Shown piece after piece: positions 22,739-34,635 of a DNA stretch of 64,000 bases. The notes under the pieces are model-generated. The model was not told the DNA's origin. It searched no databases and saw only the letters and a program-made list of their open reading frames with translations. Source of the DNA: Cladochytrium replicatum (taxonomy: Eukaryota; Chytridiomycota; Chytridiomycetes; Cladochytriales; Cladochytriaceae). The position numbers and the translations under genes were made by a program. Location of the stretch: NCBI GenBank assembly GCA_025526935.1, contig JAHLKD010000035.1, positions 310,001 through 374,000 of the forward strand. The letters run 5' to 3'. Numbering within the stretch: position 1 is the stretch's first letter; every line of letters begins with the position of its first letter.

Positions 22739-24950
22739 TGGAACATCCTGTTACACAAAATTCATTGCCATTGTTAATAATAGTTAATATTTTATGTATG
22801 AATAGCGCGGTGTTAGGCATCTAGATTGAGTTAATGATGTCGTGCTTCAATTGTTTAATATGCATTCAATCTGCGGCGCACCCTCAACGTTATGTGCAAG
22901 ATCCTTGTCAACAGTGCATTGTTCCGAGAGCACAAGGTACTATGTCCTTTATGGATACCTTTTCCTTGGGTTGCGCTCCTTCCGGCTTGCCCATATCTAC
23001 CACAAATCACACAACGATCAGCAACTGGTTGGGCCAGTAAGAGCGAACGGGCTGTTTGTCCGCAAAGGGCAGGGAGACAGTGTTGAATGACATATGAATT
23101 AGCTTCTCAATTCGTCATACTGGTGATGGAATCCATGGACCAGAGACGCTGTCTCGCAGGAGCGACAAACACCCATTGGATCTGACTATTGATGAGAGTA
23201 CAAATCCTCTTATGTTCGGTTCAATGCATTAGAGCATAGAAGTGTATTTATGTAATTGTTAACTGGTGCAAGGGATTTAGAAGCATTGCGGAATGCTACT
23301 TCACATCTCAGAGAGAACATCATGTATAGTGAAACATTAAGGTTAAAGTCCCAAATGGCACTTTTGAATGCTCTGTCGATACAATCAATGATCAGTATGC
23401 TTGCTTACACTGTATACGTGTAAATGAACAATATTTAGATTATAGACACATGTTTCTTGGTCAAACTTCTATGAAATCAGTAACTCATTTCATGAGTGAC
23501 TATGCATTAAGACACCAAAATGCATCTGATAGTTACAAATGCCACGACGACAGCGCACCAATCATATTACATGATTGAGAGCCTGTGGGGAGGCAGAGAG
23601 ACATCAGACTCTTCGCCCCAAGTTCCGTAACTGTCCATTTGCACCAAAGCATTCTGCAAAGCAATAACATCGCTATTTCTCTTCGATTTTGCTTATATTA
23701 TCAAAAATAGTCACAAAACTTCACAGAACAGTTACCAGTGGCCTAGCGATCACATTTTCACAAAATTGACAACGTCTAAGGATATCATCCCTAACCTTCA
23801 ATTGCCGGTTTTTCCTGGTCAATTGCTTACAGAGTTCGCTTTACACATGCTGCTTTGTTAATGCTTATGCTAGATTGATGGAACAAGCTGGGACATACTT
23901 GAAAATCCCCACACTGCGAAACCTGCTGATTTGTGCTGGAACTTGAACTTGTGCGCCTACAAGCTCCTGGACCAAATGTGACTGCTGAGGAGAGTGTTAA
24001 ATTCGTTTGTGAACTCAAACTGTACAATGCAATCTGCACAGAGAACATAAGTGGCCAGCAGAACTTTCAAGAGAAATGAGATTTATCAGGCTCAGCAGGG
24101 ATTCACTAATGAGGCAAACACTTGCCTGATCCAATGTTTCAACTCCAACAGCTGCAACCCTAGGGACCTCCGCAAAGTCTATGCAGCAAACCTACAAGTT
24201 CCTATCAACGCCCATGTGGAGTAATCGATTTGATGATTTAATCTGAAAGGATTCAACTGATGAAGTTATTTTCAACAATTTTGCATTGGAATTGAATTGT
24301 TTTATGCAAGGAGAAATGTGCAGAGCAACTTGAGGAAGCCGTGATCAAAGATCACTAATGCTGATACACATCTACCGTCTATGCAGAAGATGAACAACAA
24401 AATCTTATCTGAGTTGCATGTTCCTTGGGAACCAAAGCAAATTCCTGGTCCACTTCCTGCTGCTACTCTACGAGACAGGCTGCTGCAGGACTACCTGCAC
24501 AAGCTGCAGTTCCTGCACTGATCAATAGTCCTATGTTCCTAACTATTATAAATTAACGATCAGCAATTTTCAATGACTTGCTTTTGCCCAATATGATGTG
24601 TCTGCAACTGAGCAGATGGCTGCAACTGTATCTTCAATGTCTAATTGTTCATCCGCTGAAGGTTGCAAAGCAAATGTTGCAGCTAAATGCATTGATCTGG
24701 ACAATCCTTGCATTGGAATATGACCCAAGTGGATGTCAATGCCAGTCATGTCCATTTGTGAATACTTTATGAGAACGGGGTGTTAAAAACCAAGGGCTTC
24801 TCCTGGCAGCAGTAGGGCGTCTTTAGCTGTACTGTAGCTAGCACAACAGCTCCAGGTTCCGTCTCTTGGCCCAGTACCTGTTCTCCCAGGTGTGTATATG
24901 CCTAATACTCCGACAGGCTGTACACTACACCCAAGCTGGTCAGGCAACCA
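22739..24950. other. Gene-free A+T-rich stretch
   Basis: No coding similarity, tRNA or clear mobile element is visible. The short open frames at 22834-23090 overlap in three frames and show no family signature. Confidence 0.5.
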
Positions 24951-24957
24951 GGGAATG

Positions 24958-25052
24958 CTGTGGTCAAAGACATTGGTCACATCAACTCCTATATTCAAGT
25001 GAACAGTGCCTGTGGGCATACCTGTGGTCAAAGACATTGGTCACATCAACTC
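24958..25052 (+). repeat. 31-bp perfect direct repeat
   Basis: Two identical copies, at 24958-24988 and 25022-25052, begin CTGTGGTCAAAGACATTGGT and end ATCAACTC. The period is 64 bp, and the spacer ends CATACC just before the second copy. This could be a local duplication or the edge of an unrecognised element. Confidence 0.75.
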
Positions 25053-26280
25053 AAAGGACCAAGCCACACCACATTCCCCACTAAATGCCAAGATCACTCC
25101 ACACAGGACCTGCCAAACATGGATATAAATACATGAAATACAAGTCCATAAATAAGAATGAAGAGGGATTGACAAAAAAACTCTCAGGTCAAAGAGAAAA
25201 AAGGCAACCCAAGGATAACCCATATAGCAAACAGTCTGATATGCTAGTTTTTAACACGGGGATCACATTCAGGTTGTGGAACTTGACGAACAGCTTGGTC
25301 GCGTCCTGACCAGCAACCTGGAGCAAAATGCGCTTTCCACCATGGTGGCATTTCGAGAAAGGGGTGATGTTGTAAACCTTGTCATGAACAACTTCACGGC
25401 AGAGAAACAGGTAGATAATAGATTCTTGCCTTCAGATAAGAATGTCTTGTTCCAGGTTGACTTCTCAACTAACCGAGTGACTTCTTCACCCTTTGCCGCA
25501 AGCCAGTAAGGAGTTTCATCGACACATGAGCAGGCTTATTTTCGCGTTCTCTGGTATTGTCATAATGGTCCCTGCGGTATCCATTGTAATGCAAAAGATG
25601 ATACGGTTTTGATAGACCAATCAATATGACAATATCTGGTACTGATTGAGTAAAAAGTGAAACTGGTTCGTGTTTGTCCGCTTTTGTAGGTTCCATAACA
25701 TCATATTTTTGATTCTGCTTTGATTGCTTCTGTATTTGCTTTTGCTTTCACAGAGAAAGCAAATTAATTGTTGACATCTTCACCAACAGGATAGACATCT
25801 TCATCAAATGTCATCAACATTTGACATTTGGAGACTCTCCTTCAGGAATGGATAATTCTTCATCCTCTGTTGGTTAAAGATTCATCCTTGGCTTTATTGT
25901 AAACATCGAGATCATAAATGTAGGTTTGGTGATGAGGGACTTCTTCAATCTGAGGAACTTTGCGTTGCTCACAGGCTTAGTGAAGACGATAAGATGATGA
26001 GCTTCCAAATGATATGTTCTTCCGCATTGTTACCCAATGACTGTGGGTGTGTGTTAAAACCTTGCTCGACGAAGCTAATCCAGTCACTTGGATATCTACC
26101 ACTTCCAACATACAGACTGGATAATTGGTTCATGCTAAATAAGCAATCCAGCGAATGATTCATTCCCATTATTATGAGTTGAGATGAAAAGTCTATTTAT
26201 AACCTTCAAGAAGGCCAGAATTCAATTTTAGAGTCCTTGTATGTGCATTTATCACCATGTGGGTTGGTAGTAAGGAGCAG
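25053..26280. other. Intergenic sequence without recognisable genes
   Basis: The open frames at 25276-25509 (+) and 25469-25696 (-) overlap on opposite strands. They have no motif I can assign. The lower G+C content matches the neighbouring gene-free stretch. Confidence 0.4.
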
Positions 26281-26576
26281 CAGGTTTTCGGGTCTTCCGG
26301 GCTGGGTTCGGGTCCATTGACAAAATGTACCCGATCCGTAGGGGGGTTTTCAGGAAAGTTTTTCAGGTCGGATCTGGGTCCGGTATCGGGTCCAGAATCA
26401 AGAAACCGTTGTCGGGTCGAGGTTGGGTACAGGTTTCGATAACTGCGGGTCCGGGTTTGGCGCTGCTACCCGCAGTGACCCGGCTGGTCCCGGACATACA
26501 TGACTGTCGCGACATTCAGGTTTTTCGCGGGTTGACTCTCTAACCTTGACCTGACCTGGACCCGCCGAACCTTAGT
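26281..26576 (+). repeat. Dispersed G+C-rich repeat, copy B (long)
   Basis: This strikingly G+C-rich island sits in an A+T-rich region and is dominated by GGGTC/GGGTT words. It shares the ordered words GGGTAC.GGTTTC, ATAACTG.GGGTCC, ACATACATGAC, GGGTTGACT and CTAACC with copy A at 14637-14747. It has no coding capacity of note. It is probably a non-autonomous element or a repeat-derived end. Confidence 0.7.
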
Positions 26577-26629
26577 TGGCAGGTATTAATATATTTTGCT
26601 CTCAACTTATAATGTCAGTTGAATTGCTT

Positions 26630-29409
26630 TCAGTCATCAAGATATTGGTCAATCTCTTTCTCAAGCTCCTCATAATCATCACTTTCTCCGTTCTCCTTTA
26701 GCACATCTTCAAGTTCACCTTCCAAATCTGCAAGCCTGTCTCTGCTGTCTACACTGGATTCTCGGTCAACATCATGAGGATATTCTTCCTCAATCTTCTC
26801 TTCTCTACCCTTCGGAAGAGTAGATGGCATGATGATAGTGGTTGAGTCTAACTTCAATGTGGCACCAGAGAACGGGTCACAGCTTGGGTCTACAGGAGAA
26901 TGTGGAAAATATTCCAGATTATCCTTAGCATAGAAACAAATATAACTTTTAAATTGAGGTTGTTAGGAAAGATTACAGAAGGCTGTTATTTGAAACATAC
27001 GCTGATTTGCCATTGAGCACCTCCTGCTGGGAAACATTTGTAATACTGTGGTCATCAAAAGCAAACCACTAAACAACAATGAGATTTTGTCATGTCTAAA
27101 GATGTAATTCTACCTGTCCTCTTGATTTTGCAAATGATGTATAGTGGCCAGTTTCAAGTTTGCCTTGATGATTAACAATTGCAAACAATTGATATTTATA
27201 TGTGGGAACACAATCACTGTGCAACATGTAATTAATGATGAAACAGACTGATTATACACTCACTTGAAGGCATCAAATGATTTAGTTATTCGCCGTGGAG
27301 TATTTTCTCTCTTTCCTGTTGTTCCACTGCTTGAACTTGGGGTAGACAAACCCGGTGTGGTTGCTTTCTTCGATCGCAACGTGACAAAACGAGTTGTGTA
27401 TGGTGTCATATCAAGTTCGTATGGAATGCGGACATGAGTTTCAACTTTACTGGAAGAGGTTGCTGTATGCTCAAAACGCTAAGAATGTTCAGGCTTTTTT
27501 ACAGATTTTATCAACAAAAATCTTGCCTTCAGTTGGACTCCAAGGACTGGGGGAAGCTTTTTGACAGAAAGCTGTTTCATTGCTTCCTGGATAAAAGCCC
27601 AAACATTTAAATGCAATTGAGTCAGCTGATGGTTTGTACCTGTGCATTTCCACACTGACTACAAACATAATTTTTTGCACCTAACTTTTCAGGATGGGTA
27701 AATCTTGCAACATACATCAGATCATCGATTATATTGAATGTAATAAAATACCTATCTAGACATTCTACAAGTGAGCAGGAATCCACAGAAGTTGCTTGGG
27801 TTTGCAAGTTTGGCTTGATTTTTGGTTTTGATTGCAAATTCTCTGGTGTTATATTGCTTTCATCATCTGGAGTTGTCTCACTGGCTATTGCTGGTTTTGA
27901 AAATTTTTTCGCAGTTTTCTTCTTGTCCAGTGTTGCACTCCTCAGATCAAGTGACATATCAAGAAAAGGATCTTCAGTAGTGCTAACTGTCCCACATTGT
28001 TGGCAAGTTACTTCGCTTTGCAGAATCCCGCCAAATACTTGATGAATAATGCACTGACAATCGGAGTATGATCGTGGCATCCCTGAAGATTGCTTAAGTT
28101 AAAGAGTTCAGAAAAAATTTCTTGTTCTAACCTGAACAGTTTGTGTGCAAAGTATTTAGGGCAGAGATCAAGAACTCATGGGCATCATGTTGTTGGGCAC
28201 TAGCAAGTTCCTTGTGTGAGAGCCACATGTAATGCAAAAATGATGAGGGACCGTATGGTGTCTGGTCCCCACTGTAAAACTGAGAGTAGATGAAAAACTG
28301 AGATTTCGACTAGAGAAGCAAACTCACATTTGCAAAGAGCCTATCTAACTCACAAGCAACACATTTTGAGTTCACACAAAGAGTGCTGCTATGTCTGTCA
28401 CTGAGAAAATGTGCCTTCAAGAGTGGATTGTGGACAAATGATTGTAGGATAACATTCATGAAGCAAGTTGCCCCCATATTTCGAAGTCCTCGCAATCCTT
28501 GTTTTGAAAATTATTAAAACAGATAGCTATGTTGACTGGAAAATAGAGACCTGAACATCTTTGGAGATGTGATGCTTCTCTGATTAGCTCTGACTCTTCA
28601 GCAGATGGAGTCCACTCAGCATATTTTTGGCGTTTCACCTCTGGTTCTGATATCAATGAAAATCAATACAACCGCATAAAAGTTCTGACAAACACACTGG
28701 AACCTTTTACTCGAGATATGAGCATTTCCATTCTTGATTTCTCTGAGTCTAGAATTCTTTCCAAATCCAGATCGTATATGTAGTCATTACATCTCACACA
28801 CAAGGCAGTGCAATTGACCATGTCAACAGCTAATTTATTGGAAATTAGCATATCACCAAGTTTGTATGTCATGAACGCACCAATGTCGTGTTTATGGTTT
28901 TCCATGTGGATTTTTAAGTGGTTATGTTTCATGCACCCAACATAAACACACTGTAAGCAGGCGTGGAGACGTCCGAAAGTGTCGTCGCAGTCGCAGCATT
29001 GAATTAAGGGCAGCTAATTAAAGTACCAACTTGGCGCGATCACGAATAACTGAAGCAGGACTCTCACCTTTTCCACTATCTGCAACTCATTCTCGACAGA
29101 CCCTGTACGCTTCCTCTTTTTAGTCTTCTCTTTCCCTTTATCGCCATTCACTTTGGAATCTTTCGAGTTTTCGTCTTCAACTAATGCCAATGCCTTTTTT
29201 CCTTTCTTTGTCAAGTTGAAGTGTGCACGATTTCGGTGTGACAACGAAAGGCGACATAGAACGCGATAACTTGAGAACATGACCAGAGCTGAAGACGGTT
29301 GGGCCTTCAGCGCAGAGATGTGAGGGCACCCGTGATGATTAGGATCGTTCTGAGATCGAAACAGGCCGTACGGTGAGAAATAATCCGAGACTGTCAATCC
29401 TGAACTCAT
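26630..29409 (-). CDS. UBP8: Ubiquitin-specific protease, USP22/Ubp8-like (SAGA deubiquitinase)
   Basis: This class removes ubiquitin from histone H2B within the SAGA co-activator module. The start is the ATG at 29407-29409 ([11 protein letters not shown]). An early motif GCPHISALK leads, after a Lys-rich segment, to a zinc-finger UBP domain: [17 protein letters not shown], then [20 protein letters not shown] and [11 protein letters not shown]. The catalytic Cys box is [19 protein letters not shown] at about 28490. The Ubp zinc ribbon appears as [19 protein letters not shown] and [10 protein letters not shown]. The His box is [13 protein letters not shown]. After [16 protein letters not shown], where the family normally ends, there is an extra acidic tail of about 75 residues ending YLDD. 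About ten introns are inferred. Confidence 0.92.
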
Positions 29410-29616
29410 AATGATGTGGCACAGTTTCAGGAAGGACGAACGAAACAATATACACGGTTGTTCAGATGCCACTCTTCTGATCGAATCGCAAAGTATATTC
29501 ACGAAGGGCCATTTCACGTCCCTAACGAATTCTAAATGGCAACCATGGTCTAACGCTTCATTGCTGTATTCTGCACAAGGCAATCATATAACTTCTTTTC
29601 AATGCATCAGTTTCAT

Positions 29617-31386
29617 CTACCAAGTCACTTCCGCCAAGCGCGACTGAGGGATTTCGAGCATCATTTCATCCTCCCGACTCTTTGAGTTTTGAAGCTCTCG
29701 TCGTATCTCCGGCGTAATTGCCGGATGCGTTTTCGATTTGATGAGCACAAGAAGTGCCTCCTTTTGCTCTGTGGTTATATACTCCTTGTACCTGCATCAT
29801 AGTGTCAGTGGCCATGACTCCATTCTTTCATCCCTCACCTCTGTGAAAATACTAGCAAAGATTGATGCCAGAGGACCGGAAGCTCGCGAGTGTCCTCTTT
29901 CAGCCGTATAAAATGGAAAACTAGGGAGTCGATTACTTGATATGGGAGGGCATACTTTTTGTCGAGAATAATTCGAATGAACAAGCTGTTCGACCCTGGC
30001 ATGAAAAGGTAAGTCAACTGAAGCATGATTATCCATAAAACATACCAGTATAGTCCATATCTGCGATTTTAAGCAATGCTGCAGCTGAGTGCAGTGGTGG
30101 GATGGAAACTTTGGATATAACACTGCCGATAATAACAGCTTCACGCAATGTACAACTTCCAGCCTAGACAAAACAAAAGCAATTAGTACAAGTGCTCTCC
30201 TATTGAAACAAACGTGAATTACTCGGCAAAGTGGAAGAAGGAGGCCACTATAGAAGGCCTTCGGTTTGTAAAGTGCCTTCTTTAGTGACATGTACAGGTG
30301 ATAGTTTAACTTCTTCGATTCGCGGATGTCGTCGCGGACCCGCTCTAACAGAATGAGTGTGTAGAACCTTCCAGGAGATGTGAGCATGAAGCAATTCAGT
30401 GACTGTGTGCGTATCTACCTTTGCGCCATCTTATCCTTGAGGTTTGAAGAGAAGATTCGAGTTGCTTGATACACGGCTTGGGTGGTCCAATTGTCAGGTC
30501 GCGTAAGGAAAATTATCTCTTCCCAGTTTGGGAATGATGGAATGATCTTGAATATTTGAGGAAGCTTTCCAGACTTATATCTGCTCAAAAGAAGTCCAAC
30601 TCTATGGTAGAAATGCGTGAGCTTGATAAAGGAGCGTGCGTGCGTTCGGTTTGGCTCACTTAGTGTAGCTTTCAATAACTTTCGGGTGTAGTCCTTTCAA
30701 CGTTTCCTCAGGGAGCTGAATGTCTGTTAACGTACTTAAGAAGGGTTGTATTCATCTGGCTGAATAAAGTACCTGCTTCACGTTTACTGGCTTCAATCCG
30801 TTCCAAGACTTTTTCTGTGAGCGAAACCCTTCCTGCTGGCTCCTTTACCATAAACTTTTCGATGAGGGCATAGTCTGATGGATCCACGTCCTATTCCAGG
30901 GTTGGCGGTAATGAGCAAATTATGGTGAAACGCCGTAAAAAAGAGAACCATACCCACTGCCCGTCACCATCGTCGTCAAAGGGCTCAGAGTCATCGAATT
31001 CTTCGCCGGATTCCATATCATCAGCGTCGAATGATGAAACAGGTGCGGGGAAGCTGAAATACAAATTATAAGAATTTCGACTCGCCCAATGTTTTCGATA
31101 ACCACCTTCTCCGCACCCTGTCTCTGGCAGGCTCCTCGAGCTCTAATTGCTGTTCACGTAAAAGATTCAGAATCTTTGAAGAAGTTTTCTCGTCGATAAA
31201 TTGGGTTGCTGGTTTGCTTTCATCGTCGATGCCCAACACGTCCAGTCCACTCGTATCTCGCGCTGACCGCTTCTCTTTCCTTCGTTGACGACGTTGATAA
31301 TCGATTTCGACATTGTCGTCACGTTGAAGCTGGACGCCCAGCGGGTCATGGCGGTTTGTGAATTTGCGCTGCTTTGTTTCCTTCAT
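29617..31386 (-). CDS. ENP1: Bystin / ENP1, 40S ribosome biogenesis factor
   Basis: Bystin binds pre-40S particles and is needed for 20S pre-rRNA processing and small-subunit export. The ATG at 31384-31386 opens [19 protein letters not shown], with a basic region after it (RRQRRKEKR). The conserved C-terminal bystin domain runs across exons: [100 protein letters not shown] and LLVFSQRYKEYIT. The last exon ends RLAEVTW with a TAG at 29617-29619. About eight introns are present. It is head-to-tail with the USP22-like gene (208 bp) and divergent from the unknown gene at 31650. Confidence 0.94.
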
Positions 31387-31649
31387 TCTGATCCTGTCAG
31401 AAATGCAAAGTCTGCGCCGCACGATTCTGATTGGGTGGTGATTTGGAACGCAAATAGCGATAAGCAAGGATGCAGGAGGGAGGGAAATCAAAGGAGAAGC
31501 GGCAGCAGAATCAGGTTCACAACGATGCGATCTGGTGGGCTGATAGTCATTGGGGTTCCTGAACACTTCTGATCATTGTTAATAATAGGCGACAGACCAT
31601 CAATTATGAACTGTCCACAGCGAAGAACTGGGAGCAAAACTGGGGCTTT

Positions 31650-32256
31650 ATGAAAGACGCTTGCCAGGAGGTGTAGAATTATATTATTTCTAGGCTTTCT
31701 CCTCATCGAAATTTTAATTTCCTTGACATATCAGTATAAGCAGCAACAACAAAACCTCTGTGACGCTACCGGAACTAGCCTGCGGCTACCGCAACTACCA
31801 CCATCGATAATTTGGCCAGGAGGAGTTACGTCATCGTCTGATCGCCGAGATCCTCGTCCCTCGTCACTCTCTGACCAGTCAACGCACCCACCTCCTTATG
31901 TTTCGGGACTTCCTTCAAAGCTTCCTCCTGGACTGACTGAAAGTTCGAACTCGATTGTTGGAGACTGGTTGTATACATACAACGTGCCTCGGGTAATTCG
32001 TTATCGCCCACCCTTTGAGAAGTACACGTGTCCTGCCACGACTTCATCGGAAATTGGGTGGAGCTGGGCCGGAACCGCTGCAGCAATCAAGAGACACGAT
32101 CCAACCAATGCTCTTCATGTGGACCCAGCATGCACATCTGAATCGCAAAGGATACAGAAAGGCTCCTTCCATACGTTAGAAAGATTTGGAAAGCATGCTA
32201 GAGGTCGCAGGGATGTGCTTAAGTGGTGGGGAGGTGCAAGAGAGTCGCTGCCTTAG
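31650..32256 (+). CDS. Unrecognised 181-residue protein next to centrin
   Basis: I do not recognise the family. The second exon, open to the stop at 32254-32256, has no ATG, so a first exon is needed. ATG AAA GAC GCT TGC CAG GAG at 31650-31670, followed by a GT-AG intron (31671-31734), joins in phase to [14 protein letters not shown] Pro/Ser-rich first half precedes a compact aromatic half with [58 protein letters not shown] and WGGARESLP. Short, Trp/Tyr/Arg-rich proteins of this look occur among axonemal microtubule inner proteins, but I can match no named one. It lies 92 bp before centrin on the same strand. The model is likely real; the role is unknown. Confidence 0.6.
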
Positions 32257-32348
32257 CTCTCGAAAATAAGAATAAAATGTTCAAAAAGTGGTGCATTTCC
32301 GCATTTGGAAAGTGCTACAATCCTCCGCCCCGTCCTCGACACCAAACG

Positions 32349-33004
32349 ATGCTCAACACAGCCAAGAACAAGAGAAGGGCCGTGCGCCCAGAGTTGACGG
32401 ACGAGCAGAAGCAGGAGATAAAGGAGGCGTTTGACTTATTCGATACTGACAAGGACCGTGCGCTAGATTACCATGAGCTGAAGGTAAAGGAGGCACGTAA
32501 TTTACATCCCGACATTCCTCACCCAAGACTAGGTTGCAATGCGAGCACTAGGATTTGATATGAAGAAGGCTGAAGTACTTAAGATCATTCGCGAATATGA
32601 CAAGAGCGGTCAAGGGCTGATTGAGTTCGACGACTTCAACAAAGTTAGTAAGTACAGAGACAACTTGAAACTGATATGAAATTCAGCCTGACGCTTTAAC
32701 CTTCATGATAGTGACAGAGCGCATTTTGGACAGGGACCCTATCGAAGAGATTCGAAAAGCATTCCAGTTGTTCGATGACGATGGGACCGGGAAGATTTCT
32801 CTCAGGAATCTTCGAAGAGTTGCTAAAGAGATTGGAGAAAGTATCGATGACGATGAGCTACAAGCGATGATCGATGAATTCGACCTTGACCAGGACGGAG
32901 AGAGTATGACAAGACCAGAACTGCCCAATGTGATATCTAACCTTTCTACTTTTCAAGTTAACGAACAAGAATTCATTGCTATTATGACCGAAACGGATCC
33001 TTAG
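32349..33004 (+). CDS. CDC31: Centrin (Cdc31-type EF-hand protein)
   Basis: Centrin is the calcium-binding protein of basal bodies, spindle poles and the nuclear pore/TREX-2. I use the ATG at 32349 ([20 protein letters not shown]), which fits the normal N-terminal length. An in-frame ATG lies upstream at 32278. EF-hand 1 is [21 protein letters not shown]-hand 2 has [15 protein letters not shown], hand 3 [20 protein letters not shown], and hand 4 [19 protein letters not shown]. Hands 1, 3 and 4 keep acidic loop positions; hand 2 has EYDKSGQGL. Three introns are inferred, including 32910-32961, which interrupts the last loop. The end TETDP is short. The identification is firm. Confidence 0.94.
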
Positions 33005-33071
33005 CTCTGCCTGCACCGATCTTTTCTTGTTTATTTTTTAAAAATACAAATCAAACGCGTCCAAATGCCCC

Positions 33072-34413
33072 ATGTCATCCACCAACAACGTGGACTTACT
33101 GTCTCTGGGTCTTCCTGACTCTGCGGTGTACAATGCAACGAAACCTGCTTATCCACCAGCGCCGTTCGCCGATGCCTCTATAGCTGAATCGCTCTCCCAC
33201 CCCCCGTCGTTATCAATAACTGCTCAGTCTACTTCCTCTCCTGGCGGTTTCTTGAAGAACTTTCAAAAGGAGAGGGATTACGTATTACTCGAGGAGCAGC
33301 CGAACAATGGGAGTGGACGCGCATTTAGTGGAATAGCTGGAGGCGTCCGGAGATCCATGGAGTACGTTCGCGGGGGTATCCAGAAGATGCCTCACTTGTT
33401 CTCGTTCAGTTCTGAGCGGCTGAAGCCGACAGCACCACAACGGCGTACTCTTCTTATCATACTTGGACTTTTCGTCGCTATTCTGATACTCTGGCACGTA
33501 TTGCGTCAACCATTTGATCTCCTATATCCTTTTAAGCTGGAGGTGAGAAATTTCTAAATGAGGGGGTCATGTTAATTCGTCTCACCGTTTTCAAAGACGG
33601 TTGCCTTCCATGAACTCGGTCATGCTTTGATGGCCATAATTACAGGTGGAAAGGTTATCCTTGTGGAAATCAATCCGAACGAAGGTAGCACGATCATTTT
33701 GCATTTTGTGGTTTTCCTCTCAAATTTTGCCAAGGAGGGAAAACAGTGTTCTCGGGTGGCGTTGGTTGGGCTGTCCTGCCAGCTGGTAAGTGAAATGGTA
33801 TCATCCTTTGGTGGTGACCTGAGTCAGTTAGGTTATCTTGGGTCGTCACTTATTGGAGCGCTTCTTCTTGCTTGCGGATTTTCTTTCAAAGCGTCTAAGA
33901 TCGCAGCAGGAGTCCTCTGCGGTCTCATGGTGTTAGCTATATTCTGGGTACGGAATGTTTGGATGTATCAATTTGCATCTGAATGACTTCCGCAAACTTA
34001 GGCGTCGACCTGGTTTACACGTCTCGTGACGGTCGGATTTTTGGTGGGGATCCTCTCCTTATTCATCGTTCGCAAAGGGCAGTTTGCACTCTGGCTCAAA
34101 TACGTTGTCCTATTCATGGGCGTGATGTCCTGCTGCTATTCCGTATGGGACATTTTGGATGTACGTTTCCGGTCTCCCTTTAGTGCCGGTGATGTACATG
34201 ACAAATCATTACCCATAGGACTTGATTTTGCGGAAAGTAAATGAATCAGACGCCTCTGCCATGTCTAGAATGACAGGTGGATGGGTTCCTTCACAGGTTT
34301 TTGGACTGATCTGGTTTTTGGTCAGTTTATTTTTTGGTGCCGGTGGTGTAATCACTGGGCTATATCTTTTCAAGGACGAAGAACGATATGACGGAGCTCC
34401 AACTTCCATTTGA
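33072..34413 (+). CDS. Peptidase M50B-like multipass membrane protein
   Basis: This is a membrane protein of the M50B-like family (site-2-protease-related). The ATG 33072 is followed by about 110 residues of Ser/Pro-rich cytosolic sequence. A membrane segment follows (TLLIILGLFVAILILW). The exon after the first intron carries the zinc motif HELGHALMAIITGGK. Later come SGGVGWAVLPAGYLGSSLIG, GVLCGLMVLAIFW, a strand with VGFLVGILSLFIV, and LWLKYVVLFMGVMSCCYS followed by VWDILDD. The last exon has GLIWFLVSLFFGAGGVITGL and the stop at 34411-34413. HExxH is intact, so activity is possible; the substrate is unknown. Some annotated members are called WD40-associated or M50-like without a proven activity. 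It is 67 bp behind centrin and converges on SEC24. Confidence 0.85.
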
Positions 34414-34635
34414 AAAAAATGGAGATGAGCTTGATCACAAAAGTTGACCTTGCGTAAATCGTCTCTTTGAAACAAAATCTCTTTTAAAACGTAAACTACC
34501 TGCCTAAAGCGAATTATAACGATGAGGAAGCCCAAAGCAAAAGCGAGCATGGCAATTAAAGAATTTGATTTTGTTTATGTGTTGTTTGACAACTCCAATT
34601 GTATGCTCCTAGACGAACCAACCGTTCAGTGGATC

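Noticed and set aside
22834-23090. Three overlapping short frames after the EST1/SMG7-like gene
   Set aside because: Different frames, similar length, no motif; no reason to choose any as coding.
34209-34550. 113-codon minus-strand frame between the M50B-like gene and SEC24
   Set aside because: Overlaps the last coding exon of the M50B-like gene in antisense and shows no family match.
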